From Hirsutella rhossiliensis (taxonomy: Eukaryota > Ascomycota > Sordariomycetes > Hypocreales > Ophiocordycipitaceae): DNA of 64,000 nucleotides. Position numbers and translations under genes: made by a program. Shown piece by piece: positions 11,030 to 21,198 of the stretch. Position 1 is the stretch's first letter; each line of letters begins with the position of its first letter. A model generated the notes under the pieces. The model had not been told where the DNA came from. It did no database searches and saw nothing but the letters and a program-made list of their open reading frames with translations. The stretch spans positions 7,130,001 through 7,194,000 of the forward strand of contig NW_025408668.1 in assembly GCF_020360975.1 (NCBI RefSeq). Reading direction: 5' to 3'.

Positions 11030-11829
11030 ATGAGCGGGAGACGATGTGCACTCTGACGACGGGAAGCGAGCGTGTATAATGACGGCTGATGTGTGGAAAT
11101 TAAAGGGTGATGGTCGAGGCTGGCTGCCCGAGCTGGGTCATGGATGACTTTGCGCACAATGAGCATTGTATATTGGTTTGCGGACGTTGCGGCATGACTT
11201 GGGTCTCTTTTGCGTTTTTCTTTTGAACCTTTTCACGGTTGGGTTGACGACAGGGTAGCGACTCGCTGCCGGCTAGATGCTGGATTTGGGACGACGGAGT
11301 AGATGGTATTGCTACAGTGATTAATCGATAGGTCTTGTCACGATGAAGGACGACGATGGGCGGGTGACACTGCGTACGAGTCGCTTCGTCTTTGGGAAGC
11401 CAAACTGCCTTGCACAGAGACGTGGCGGTGGCCAAGGAATTGAGCATCTTGGCGAGCAAGGTGGGTGTTGTGCGATAAGAGCAGAAGCAGGAACAAGAAG
11501 CGAGTTGGCTCTCGTCTCGGCAAGGCGGGCGTAAATTGTAAGACATGGACTTGTACGACGACCTCTGACAGTAGCACGGGGGCAGGTGACTGTTGCACGG
11601 ATACAGGTGCTCTCGGACTCGGCCGTCATGACGCCTGAGGGAGGGGAGGGAGGTTGCACGTGGCGAGCTGAGAAGAGAGGCTCGAACCATGTGTGCTGCT
11701 AAAAAAATGTTGACGTTTGTGTTTCCCGGGCCAAGCACGGCCAAGCACGGCCAAGGCCAACCGAGAGGGGAAAGGGTGGAAAAGAAAGGACTCGCCGGGT
11801 AGTCGGCAGCTGAAGGGCGACGGACGTGG

Positions 11830-11910
11830 CGGGGAGAGGAGGGGAGGAGGGGAGGAGATAGGAGAGGAGGAGAGGAGGAGAGGAGGAGGGGAGAGGAGGA
11901 GGGGAGAGGT
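11830..11910. repeat. GGA/GGGA purine-strand low-complexity tract
   Basis: About 80 nt of almost pure purines on the plus strand, made of GGA, GGGA and GAGGA units. It could form triplex or G-rich structures. It lies in noncoding sequence about 0.8 kb downstream of RNR1. Confidence 0.85.
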
Positions 11911-11960
11911 GGCTGTCGATCTACGTGCACGGATGCGACGCTATTGCAGCCCATGGAGTG

Positions 11961-11990
11961 CAGTGCCTTGCAGTGCCTTGCAGCGCCTTG
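11961..11990. repeat. Three tandem 10-mers (CAGTGCCTTG)
   Basis: Two exact copies and one with a single T to C change lie head to tail in noncoding DNA. Confidence 0.9.
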
Positions 11991-12290
11991 CAGCGGAGTA
12001 TCGATTTGTACTGTACTTTGCAATGACGTCACCTAGGCTCTGTCTCGCCCGGTTGGTCGGAGGCCGCCACCAATGCCGGGTTTATGTCTCAGCGGTCGGG
12101 CCGCGCGGACAAAGAAGCGGCAGGGTCATGAGGTGAATACTGTAAAGAATTGAAATGGGGAGGCGAAACCCACGAAGCCGCGAATACAGATGAGGTAAAA
12201 AAGCTTCGCGGTTGGTCGATGCACAGCTTCAAGAGCGATTCTAACCCCCGGGAAGCGTGAGGCACAGACTGGCCGAGAAGCAAAGCAACA

Positions 12291-12320
12291 GGAAGCTGTG
12301 ACGGAAGCTGTGACGGAAGC
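12291..12320. repeat. Tandem 12-mer (GGAAGCTGTGAC), 2.5 copies
   Basis: Short exact direct repeat. A second short repeat, three copies of CTCGAAT, follows at 12342-12362. Confidence 0.85.
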
Positions 12321-15300
12321 GGGAAGGGCTGGTCTTTTTCTCTCGAATCTCGAATCTCGAATTTCCCCCTCCACTGGTCGCCTCGCCCGACGGGGCTCGC
12401 CTAATGGAGGTAAACCGATCCTCAAAAGCAAGTCGGACGATTAGCCGCCGGAGGAGGATGAAGCCGATGTTTTCCTCAGGAAGATCAAGGGAGCGAGACA
12501 TGTTGCTCTTCTTCCTTTTTTTTCTTTTTTCGCGCAAGATGGGCGCTGATACAGTGACTTCCAACAGACACACGAGGAAGCTGTGACAATTTCTTTGACG
12601 AGATTTCTCCAACACGAGCGGGCCCCTCTCCTCTAGCTGCTCTTGCTCCTCTTGGGGCGGGTAATGGATTGGGCGGGCGCAAGCCGTTCATTTGATCCAG
12701 CTCGACAGGGGGGCCGTTTGTTCGATGGCGGGCTTGGCCCAGGTGGAGACGAGGTTCAATCGGTAAATCGTGTGTGGACGCAGTGAGAGATTGGAGGGGC
12801 GGGAAGGCGGTTGTTTGTGGGGGATATGGTACAGTGCGCCATTACTGTGTGCCCATGCCTACACTGTAGCCACCCTTGCGGCCCTGCAATGTGCGGTCGG
12901 TGTTAACGTTAACCATCGCTGTGGTGTATTATCGACAGTATTTTCGACTGGGATCGTGGAATGACTTTTTTGTTGTTGTTCTTTTCCATCATCTGACTCT
13001 ATAGCGACAGAGCAAGCGCCACACTTGGGGCCGGGAGGGCGCACCAAGGAATCCCACCCCTGCCGGGTGCCCAGGGACCCCCTGGAAGGCCGCGGCCAGC
13101 CAGCCACCAACTCTCGACTGTACTGTACTGCAGCCAGTTGCCAGGCAGCTTCACTGGGCTGCCCTTTGCCCTCTCTCTTTGCCGGGTGCACCGGCCAGGC
13201 AGGGCATGCCGAGAGACCCGCCCCCAAGGTTTGAGTGTGGCTGAGCAACGGCCATGTGGCGCAACCTGGTCAACCTGTCCGGGCATCGTCGTCAGCTGCC
13301 TTTTCCAGATCGGATCGCATTCACAGCTACGGATATTCCGTGCTCCGTACGCTCCTCGCTCACCAACGCCATCCGTGGAGGCTTCCCACCGGCTCTCGCC
13401 CATCAAACCGTCATCGTTGTCTTGGCGGGCGGCCTCCCGGAAACGGCGTCTTTGCTGGCTCGCTAGCCCCGGCTGGACATGAGCTGTGCGAGCGATAGCC
13501 GTGGAAGCATTCTACGGAGTATGTCGATCCCAAGACAATGCTCAACGTGCCCAAGCCACATGTACAGCGGCTATTTGGGACAGGATGAAGACGATGACCT
13601 CGTTTCGCCCATGCAATTCGGAAAAGGCTAATCATGTGCAGTTTGTCCGCCCTATGATGCAGCCCCCCGTGGCACCTCCATTGTCCAAGTCAAATAAACA
13701 GGCACGAGATGGCTGGTGGCCGGGTTCCCAATCGATCAATCCCCAATGGGCCCCTGCAACCATGGTCCCAACGGGCTTCCTTTTTCTTGCCACTACCTTG
13801 CTTTAGGCCCCGCTGCGCGCCCGCCCGCCCCCGGCTGGTCTGTCGTGTGCGTGAGGGTGTACAGTATTCCAGACTCGGCCCTGCCAGTCTGGCTAGCGAT
13901 GCATCCAAAAAACAACCATTGAAAATAAATTGAGACGTTTGTTCTCGGGTTTCCTCAGGAAAAGGACAAGACGTTCACGACCCACGAAGACGGTCGGTCG
14001 GCCCCCACCGGCCAAGACTCAGACATACGGTACTTGCAAGCTACTCCGTACTTGAGAAGAGGTTTGGCCTGGTGCTCGAGGTTGGGTGGGAGAGGTGGAG
14101 GCGGGCAGATTAACAGACGTACGTAGATGGCGGCCAACCGGCCGTGTTGTCCACCCATGGCGGCTTGGCCTGTTGGTGCTTCTTGCTCCAAAGGGTTTGA
14201 ACAGGGCATGTATCCCGAGCCTGATTCGTGCCATGGGCTTCTGCCCAGCATCATGACTGCATCATTGAGCAGCCGCCACAGCCAAGCACATTGCAGAGTA
14301 CATGTACAGCGGCATCCAGGGTACCTCGGCAATACCTAGGTACCTGCCTACGTCTGTCCGTCCAAACTACCTACATACCTAAGGTGGTGGTGCAGAAAGG
14401 TCATCGGCTCACCCCGAGTCTTTTGGCCGTCATGTTCTACAGCACTGTATGTGTTTCTGCTCGGGCTCTGTGCCAAGGTAGGTGTTATTGAGGATTGATT
14501 GTACAGCGCACACAGCCGCTTGGCCAGGTGTGGCTCGGCAGAGGTTGCATGCCCTGTGGCTTGCCGTCACCTCTGACCTCATCGCTGCGTGCTGTGCTGT
14601 ACGGAACAGGTTAGCAGGAAGGAACCTCGCGGCAATCCGGAGCCGAGCATGGAACCTCTATTGATCTGGGCCCCGAGTCTGCACTCTCGAGCCTAGCGGC
14701 GCCCGAGGTACCGCTATCTACTTACTATCCCGTACCTTGGCTGGAGCTGCCGCCGACTGCGGTAGCTAGCTGAGCTGGCTGTCGGATAGATCCGGCATTT
14801 ACTCGCGCACGGAAAACATTTGCACGACGCGCCCAGCTCTTCTGCAATTGCATGCGATTACATGTACGTACGTGACGGGCAAAGACACCAATTCCAGTCA
14901 GCTCGAACCGAATTCAAGGCTCCCGCCGCCAGCAGCCCGCGATTCGGGCGGACGCTCTCTCGGTGCCCAGACAAGGAGCTGTGCGTCCGCATGCAGGACT
15001 CGCCCTCGCCCAAGTACAGCGTCGGTACCTCCCCAAGCGATCCCTGTCCGGCGTGCCCAAAGCGGGACCCACAGCCTGTTCATCAGATGAGAGCGGCCAA
15101 GGAGAAGAAGCTTGTTCTTGTTCGGTGTGGCGGGGCGCTGACAAGCTGGGTGGGTGCGCGCTAGAATTGGGCAAGAGGGGCGGGAGCTTGCCGGTACGTA
15201 CCTTTCCGCAACCAAGCTGGATGCAAGTCGCACTGCCTGGCAACTGGCAGCAGCCCGATGATGCGCACCTGCCTTGCTTCGCGAGATAAATCTCTTCCAT

Positions 15301-15469
15301 CCTCCGCCGCTCTCTTGTTGTTTTTTTCTCCTCCTCCTCCCTCCTCTGATCCTTGGTCCATTCACCTACTCTCACCAGCCCTCACCTCACCCTTGCCTCG
15401 TCAAGCAAAGCAAACATACTCTCTCTCTCTTCCTCGAACGACCTCGAGTTTCCTCATCAGCAACACCAG

Positions 15470-15977
15470 GTTAGTCCAATCTGCCTCATCTTCCTCTGCT
15501 CGCCTCGCGCTCGAAACCACCCCACGATTGCCTCTTCCCCCACCCGCTTCGACGCGTGTGCACGCGAGAGAGTCTTCCGTGGCCCATTATCCAAGCCTCG
15601 AGCCTTTCATCAACCACTCTTGAGCTCCTCGCTGGCCCTGCGGTGCGGCGACAGAGTGCCTCACTGCCTGCACTTCACCTCGCCACATATTTCATCTCTC
15701 GTCACACCGCCTCTTCTCCTTGTTTGTTTCGTTGCACACAATCACGCTCGTGCCGTCTGGTCACAGGCTGCACGTTAGCGAGCCCTTGTCCATCTACGCT
15801 CTCGAGCCATGATGTTCAAGCATTTATTTGAGGCGCCGCTGTTTTTTTCCAACCCTCATCTCCGCCTTCTACCCAACCTGGACGGTCAAATCATTACGTT
15901 TTCTCGCGCGCCTCACCGTTCCCGTCGGGTCTTTGAAGAGATATCTTGTCGGCTACCCTTGCTAACCCATCGTCTAG
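15470..15977 (+). other. Probable 5' UTR intron of the CFEM gene
   Basis: Donor CAG|GTTAGT at 15470 and a GCTAAC branch site followed by CTAG at 15976-15977 would remove 508 nt. The acceptor is 28 nt upstream of the ATG. Long leader introns are common in highly expressed fungal cell-wall genes. Transcript evidence is needed. Confidence 0.5.
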
Positions 15978-16005
15978 TCGTTTTAAACCAAAAAAATTCG
16001 TCAAG

Positions 16006-17092
16006 ATGAAGTCCGCGGTCTTCGCTCTCAGCGCCCTTGTGGCGGGTGTCGCTGCCCAGAACTCCCTCACCCCGTGCCTTGTAGGTCTTCACCTACAGCA
16101 CACCATGACGAGCAACAGCCTCCTGACACCGACATAGCAAGGTTGCTCCAATAGGATGAGGAGCGCCGTCAAGGCCCAGGAACTTAGCTGCACCAAGGAC
16201 GACTTGAAGTGCCTCTGCTCCAAGCCCGGGTTCATGTACGGCTACCGCGACTGCGCTGCCCAGGCCTGCACCCAGGACGACGGCAAGCAGCTCATCGACA
16301 TGGCCGTGAAGAGTTGCCGCGGTGAGTTCATCGAGTCAATTCTGTATGCCCCAGCTCGACTGACAGCCGATTGCAGATGCCGGTGTTGTCATTGCCCCTG
16401 GCGGTAGCGGCGGTAGCGGCGGTGCCTCTGTAGGTTTCTTCGACTCTCAAACGCCTAATGGCGCAAGTGCTCATGATGAATCAGTCGACCGGTGGCGAAT
16501 CCAGTCCCAGCGGCGGACAGGTATGTTCACGCTCCCAGAATTGCCATTGCCCACGTTTCTGACCCCAACACGCAGGCTACGGTCCAGACCATCTACAGCA
16601 CCATGATGTCTGATGGCACCGTCTTGAGCACCCCCATTGCCACGCAAACCGTGGGTGACGATGGTGATGGCGGCGGTGACAGTAACTCCGCTGGCGGCCC
16701 CGGCGGCGCCGGAGGTGCCATCGTGACCACCATCACCTCCAACGGCTCTGAGATCGTCAGCACCATCACCGCGATGTCGCCTGGTGGCTCTTCTGGGTCT
16801 GGTGGCGCCCCCGCTACCAACACGGCCAGCTCGGCCTCTACCACCCAGAGTGACAACACCTCTCCCACCACCGGCAGCCCTAGCAGCGGCAACGGCGGAA
16901 GCGGTGCTTCTCCGACTGGCAGCAGCGCCAGCTCCTCTTCGAGCGCTGGTTTCGCCGTAAGTGACTGCTTAGCCCTTGCGAATTCCGAGCACACCGAGTC
17001 CACGTTAACAAATCTCACAGGCTCCCCAGGTGACAGCTGCACCTGCCGCCGGCCTCTTTGCCGTCGCCGGTATTGCCGCCCTCTTGATCTAG
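16006..17092 (+). CDS. GPI-anchored CFEM-domain cell-wall protein
   Basis: Six exons (16006..16080, 16138..16321, 16377..16429, 16485..16520, 16576..16956, 17021..17092) give 266 residues. Residues 1-17 are a signal peptide ending VAGVAA. The CFEM domain has all eight cysteines (24, 28, 43, 50, 52, 64, 69, 85) with TKDDLKCLC, whose second Asp (D47) is at the heme-iron ligand position of CFEM proteins. After this come a Gly/Ser linker split over tiny exons, a Thr/Val-rich part (TIYSTMMSDGTVLST), a long Ser/Gly/Thr-rich stalk and a hydrophobic C-terminus (LFAVAGIAALLI) expected to be replaced by a GPI anchor. CFEM proteins sit in the wall or membrane and act in heme/iron capture, adhesion or host interaction; which applies here cannot be told. 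Each intron junction keeps frame with good GT/AG sites. Confidence 0.9.
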
Positions 17093-18095
17093 ACAAGCGG
17101 AGCAGGTCGCTTTCTATTTTGATGATTCGGTTGCACATGTCTGATACATAATACCCGTCTATAATTGTCCCTGCCAGGACGCCATCTCAACAAACAAGCC
17201 GGCGCAAACGGCGCTCAGGAATGATCTTTGCGGACATGGAAAGTTAGGCAAGCGGACTGGACAAGGGACAAGCAGGTTTCGCAGGTCCACAGGCCTTACG
17301 GCCTATCTCTCTCTGAACAGTGTGGTAATTGAGTGCATTCATTGAGTGGAGTGGACTCGAGGAATATGGAATGCAATGAGCTTTGATGAAGAATGGGTGA
17401 GATGGACAGGCGGAGAGGCCCAGCTGAGCATCTGACGTTTGTCGGAAGCCGAGGCGACGGTCGCCCGGGCGAGGTCTTTCGATTTAATGATACCCCAGAA
17501 CTCTGGCGCGGTTTCGTGTGCGAGGAAGGGGTTGGCTTTCTTGCTCTCATTCAGGCAAATATTAATGCCATCACTTTTGGTAGTGTGAACTCGCGTATAC
17601 ATGCGTGTGATGTGATGTCTGCTCGACGAAGAAGCAACCTGTCATGCCATATTTGCATAGATGAAGGCAAATTTGTCTGCTCGACGAAAAGGCAGCCTGC
17701 TATGTCGTCCAAGTATGGAAGGCAGATTTTGTTCAAATACATGAACAGCAGGTGCTGGTACGATCAGTGAGGCTGATGTGAAGTCTCATTTTGTCCTGTT
17801 CAAATGCTCTGTACTATCGAACACATAACATAGGCAACAGAGGATGTTCCGATCAGTGAGGTCGATGTAAAGACGCGATCTGACTTGTTCAAATGCTCCG
17901 TATTACTTAACACATCAACAGCAGATGATTGTATGATTAGCCAGGTCTATATGAAGCGAACATTCAACTTGATATGTACAAAGCTTGCCAGCTCAAATCT
18001 CGCATGCGCCCTCACTCCAATCTATCCTTAGGCCTTCTCTTGAGTCATTCGAGCAGTCAAACGTCGTCCCCCAGACAAGAGAAGCGGCCGGCCAA
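17093..18095. other. Intergenic between CFEM and pirin genes
   Basis: 1.0 kb between convergent genes. The first half is 3' UTR-like; the second half is clearly more AT-rich and holds a degenerate tandem repeat (separate entry). No gene is seen. Confidence 0.6.
17620..17990. repeat. Degenerate tandem repeat, units about 60-90 nt
   Basis: Units are marked by GTTCAAAT at 17731, 17798 and 17887 (a decayed form at about 17961) and by GATCAGTGAGG(C/T)(T/C)GATGT at 17762 and 17851. Upstream, CTGCTCGACGAA occurs near 17620 and 17679. The copies have diverged by substitutions and indels. No coding potential. Confidence 0.75.
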
Positions 18096-19147
18096 TCAAG
18101 AGCCCATGGACTGGCCAATCTGGCTCTTCCAGTCCCTCGCGCGCTCGAAGCCGTTGGTGCAGGTCTGGAAGTCGGAGATGGCTTGGTAGACGGCGTCCTT
18201 TGAGTCAACAACAAAGGGGCCGTACTGGACGATGGGCTGGTCGAGGGGAGTGCCGGCGACGATGACTTGCGCCTGTTAGCAATAAGGAAGCAAAGGTCTG
18301 GGGGAACTGCGTTACCTAGACGGCTGGGCTTGGTGGCTTGTGCATCGGCCTCGACGTGGATGAGATCGCCGTCGGGCTCGAAAACGGCGTTGTGGTACTG
18401 CTCGACCTTTGTGCGCGCGTCGCCCTCGCCGAACCAGACTTCGCCCTCGAGGACGTAGGCAAAGGCATTCCAGCCGGGCGGCAGGGGCTGGGAGACGGTG
18501 GCGGCGGGCCGGAGGACGACGTCGAGGATCCAGACGGGGGTGTAGGCGAGGTCCTTGACAGAGTCGATGCCGTGACTGCGGCCCGAGATGACCTTGACGG
18601 TTGCGCGGCCGGCGTCGACGTCGACGGCGGGGATCTCGGCGGCGCGGAGGTCACGGTAGCGCGGCTCGCAGGCCTTGAGGTGGCGGGGCAGGTCGACCCA
18701 GAGCTGGAGGCCGACGTTGGGGGTGCCGTGCGGGTCGTTGCGGGGCATCTCGGCGTGGACGATGCCGCGGCCGGCCGTCATGAACTGCAGGTCGCCGGGG
18801 CCGAGGGTGCCGCGGTTCCCGGCAAAGTCCTCGTGGTCGACGGCGCCCTCGAGGATGTAGGTGATGGTCTCCTGTCCACGGTGGGGGCTGGCGAGAAAGA
18901 CGCAGCAAAGCATCCGTGTCAGCGCGGAGCCCAGAGCACGGCAAGGCTAGGTCGACGACGGGAAAGGGGGACAACGCAACTGGTCCGGGAACCCGGCGCC
19001 GGGCTCGACGTTGAAGTGGTCGAGCATGAGAAAGGGCGTCAGGTTGCGCAGGCGAGGGGTGCCGATGGAGCGGCGGACGCGGGCACCGGCGCCCTCGGCT
19101 TGCTCGGCGGCGTGGATGACGGTGCGGATGGCGCGGGGCGTGGACAT
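18096..19147 (-). CDS. Pirin-family cupin protein
   Basis: Exons 19147..18981, 18887..18316 and 18265..18096 (minus strand) give 302 residues. The N-terminal cupin has the pirin signature RNLTPFLMLDHF, GFPDHPHRGQETITYILEG (two metal His) and DLQFMTAGRGIVHAEMP (His, Glu). The C-terminal half has PPGWNAFAYVLEGEV and ends in IVQYGPFVV and NGFERARDWKSQIG, all family hallmarks. Pirins are iron-binding nuclear or cytosolic proteins; some have quercetinase activity. The start is the only ATG in the frame; open sequence upstream lacks ATG. Intron 2 ends at the second of two AGs 14 nt apart (CAAG, not the earlier CAG): only this keeps SRLVIVAGTPL in frame. The gene converges on the CFEM gene. Confidence 0.9.
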
Positions 19148-20421
19148 TTTCGCGGCGGTGGTGCTTGTGTCGCTGTGAGCTTTCGCGGACTTGGTGCTCG
19201 TGTTGCTGTGAGCTTTTGCGGACGTGGAAGACGACGAGGAGGTGAGTCGTGGAGGCGGTTTATTATAGACGCCGACGATGCGCGGCGAGGGCGCATGGCG
19301 GAGGTGGCAGCGGGCGAGGCCAGTATGTAGAAGGCCGAGGAAGATGCTGTAATGCTTGCGTGATTGCTTTGACAGCAAGAAATACTGTCTACATATCGCA
19401 GGAGGTGCGCGTCTGTCTGTCTGTCTGTCTGTACGTGGAGGGCGTCTTGTCGTTTGGTGGTTTACTAATGCCTCCCCAGTTGGCTGCTGCTGCTGCTTAG
19501 CAAACGATACCGCCGGATACCGTGCGTGGCAGGCGTGGAAACACGTGTCTCCCGTTTAGGAAGCTCTGGGGACGTTGGATGGGGATGCATGACTGAGCTG
19601 GGATTAGTCACGGTTGCGTCAGCCATGACAGACGCGGGCCCTTGCGGGTCGTGGTGCGGGGCTAAGCTAAGCTCATGTCAGTGCCCTCTTGGCCGAGGGA
19701 CGAGATTGCCTTGCTGGGCCGGCGTCGACCTCTCTCTCCATGGGCTGCGAGGACGACAGAGGATTGGCCATGGCGATGCAGGCTGCACGCCGTCTTTCAC
19801 GTGAAACCGAGTGCCCAGGCACCGTCGATTGTGTGCAGCGGCACGCCATCTATTCGCTCTTGATACTGACATCGAACTGGCACCCCCTTTTTCACCCGCA
19901 GCGTTGGATACAAATGAAAAATGGAGACGAGATCATCCCTTTGTTTCCTTGGCGACTTGCCCTCCCTTCCATCGCCACCACTTCCAGCCCCAAGGCACAA
20001 TGGCCGCCTTGCGAGAATGTCGTGTGCCAACAAGCCGAGCCGAAAACATCCGACCTTTACAGTGCCAGGCTCGACTGACGAACGATGGCACGGAAAATCG
20101 CGGCTGAAAAAACCGCAGCGTGTAGCATCAGAGACTTAATGTAACAAGAAATGCAACATGCTCAACAGTCCAAGGTATAACACAATCCGTCCTTCCCGTC
20201 ACCGCCAGCTTCAGCGCTGCTGCCTTGCCCCCGACCCTACCAGACGGGCCGTCGCATGAGGCCGAGCCGTAAAGAGCTCTGTTCGACATGGGGAGAGTGA
20301 GGAGGGCAGGACATGGCGGGTGAGCAGATTTCAACGCCTAAAAAAAAAGATTCTCGAGTCCCACGGCGCAGGCGAGACGTGGCTCCGCCGCGAGGAGCGT
20401 ACGACGGCCGTCGAGGACCGT
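19148..20421. other. Intergenic, pirin promoter and CAP20 3' side
   Basis: 1.27 kb with no gene seen on either strand. It holds a TCTG microsatellite at 19411-19432. Frames on the complement are short and lack domains. Confidence 0.55.
19411..19432. repeat. (TCTG)n microsatellite
   Basis: Five uninterrupted GTCT units lie about 270 nt upstream of the pirin start codon. Confidence 0.9.
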
Positions 20422-21035
20422 CTACTGCTGGACCTTGTCGTTGACGGCCTTTGTGGCCTCGGCCTTCTTGGCGGAGAGCAGGCTGCCGAGCCAGCACAGG
20501 GTCTCGTTGCTGACGACGATGGCGGTGGAGACGGCGGCCTTGCCCTGGGCGACGATGCCCTGCTGCTCCGTCTTCTTGACCTCTGCGGCGTAGACCTTGA
20601 AGACGTGGTCGCGGCCCTCGAGACCCTTGTTGAGGGGCAGGAGGATCAGGCTACGCGTGTCCCTGTAGAGCTCGCTGGTGGGCTTCCGGACGACGGGGAA
20701 GTGCTCGTCGAAGCGGTCGAGCGTCTTGTCGCCGATGGAGTCTGCCTTTTGGACGTAGGGCGAGATGTACTGGTAGGGCTTGGCGAACCAGGGGATGACG
20801 GGGCGGGCAAAGGTCTGGTAGGCCGAGTCGCCGAGCTTGATGGAGCGCTGGCCATACTCGTTGGACTTGAAGGTGTGGATGCCGTCGCTGATGAGGGGGT
20901 AGTTGAGCAGATGCTGTGCCAGTGTCAGCAGCCACGTCGGCAAGGCAGGCGCGGCGAGGGGCGGAAACGCACCTGGATAAAGGCCGAGTTGTGAGCCAGG
21001 CTCGAGGTGTCGCCGTTGACCTGAGGGATAGCCAT
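20422..21035 (-). CDS. CAP20: CAP20 / perilipin-like lipid-droplet protein
   Basis: Exons 21035..20973 and 20913..20422 (minus strand; 59-nt intron, phase 0 at AFIQ|HLLNYP) give 184 residues, the usual family length. The sequence has the fungal perilipin pattern: NYPLISDGIHTFKSNEYGQRS, LGDSAYQTFARP, PYQYISPYVQKADSIGDKTLDRFDEHFPVVRKPT. CAP20 of Colletotrichum and MPL1 of Metarhizium coat lipid droplets and are needed for appressorium turgor in plant and insect infection. No signal peptide or membrane span is seen; binding would be through the amphipathic helices of the central repeat-like region. The C-terminus is Lys/Ala-rich. The 5' side carries a GA microsatellite about 120-160 nt upstream of the ATG. 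Confidence 0.88.
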
Positions 21036-21158
21036 TGCGAGAAGAAGACGATTGCTTGTCGAGGCAGGCTCTGAGAAGGAAGAGTGCGAGGTGGTTGGGT
21101 GGGCGAAAACGGTTGAGGAGACTAGAGAAGGGGGGAGGGTGTGAGGGAGAGAGGGAGG

Positions 21159-21161
21159 AAG

Positions 21162-21193
<32 letters not shown>
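21159..21193. repeat. (GA)n / (AAAG)n microsatellite
   Basis: AAGAAAGAAA followed by an uninterrupted GA run, in the promoter of the CAP20 gene. Confidence 0.9.

Positions 21194-21198
<5 letters not shown>

Larger units (their letters stand above)
11030..16005. other. 5-kb gene-poor intergenic region
   Basis: No ORF here shows a domain or codon use that convinces me, on either strand; the longest (about 310 codons, minus, 11100-12032) is Ser/Pro low complexity. The stretch holds purine-rich and short tandem repeats, several TACTCCGTA / TACGGAGTA motifs and CT-rich tracts. The last 540 nt are the leader of the CFEM gene, including a probable 5' UTR intron. Confidence 0.55.

Noticed and set aside
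11100..12032. 310-codon open frame on the minus strand
   Set aside because: Ser/Pro-rich with runs created by the GGA tract on the other strand; no domain, no codon bias like real genes, no neighbouring splice logic.
19148..19378. N-terminal extension of pirin, open upstream of the ATG
   Set aside because: No ATG in the extension; the frame opens from a CTG and is Ser/Thr/Lys low complexity.
20320..20994. 224-codon plus-strand frame opposite the CAP20 gene
   Set aside because: Antisense shadow of the CAP20 coding sequence.
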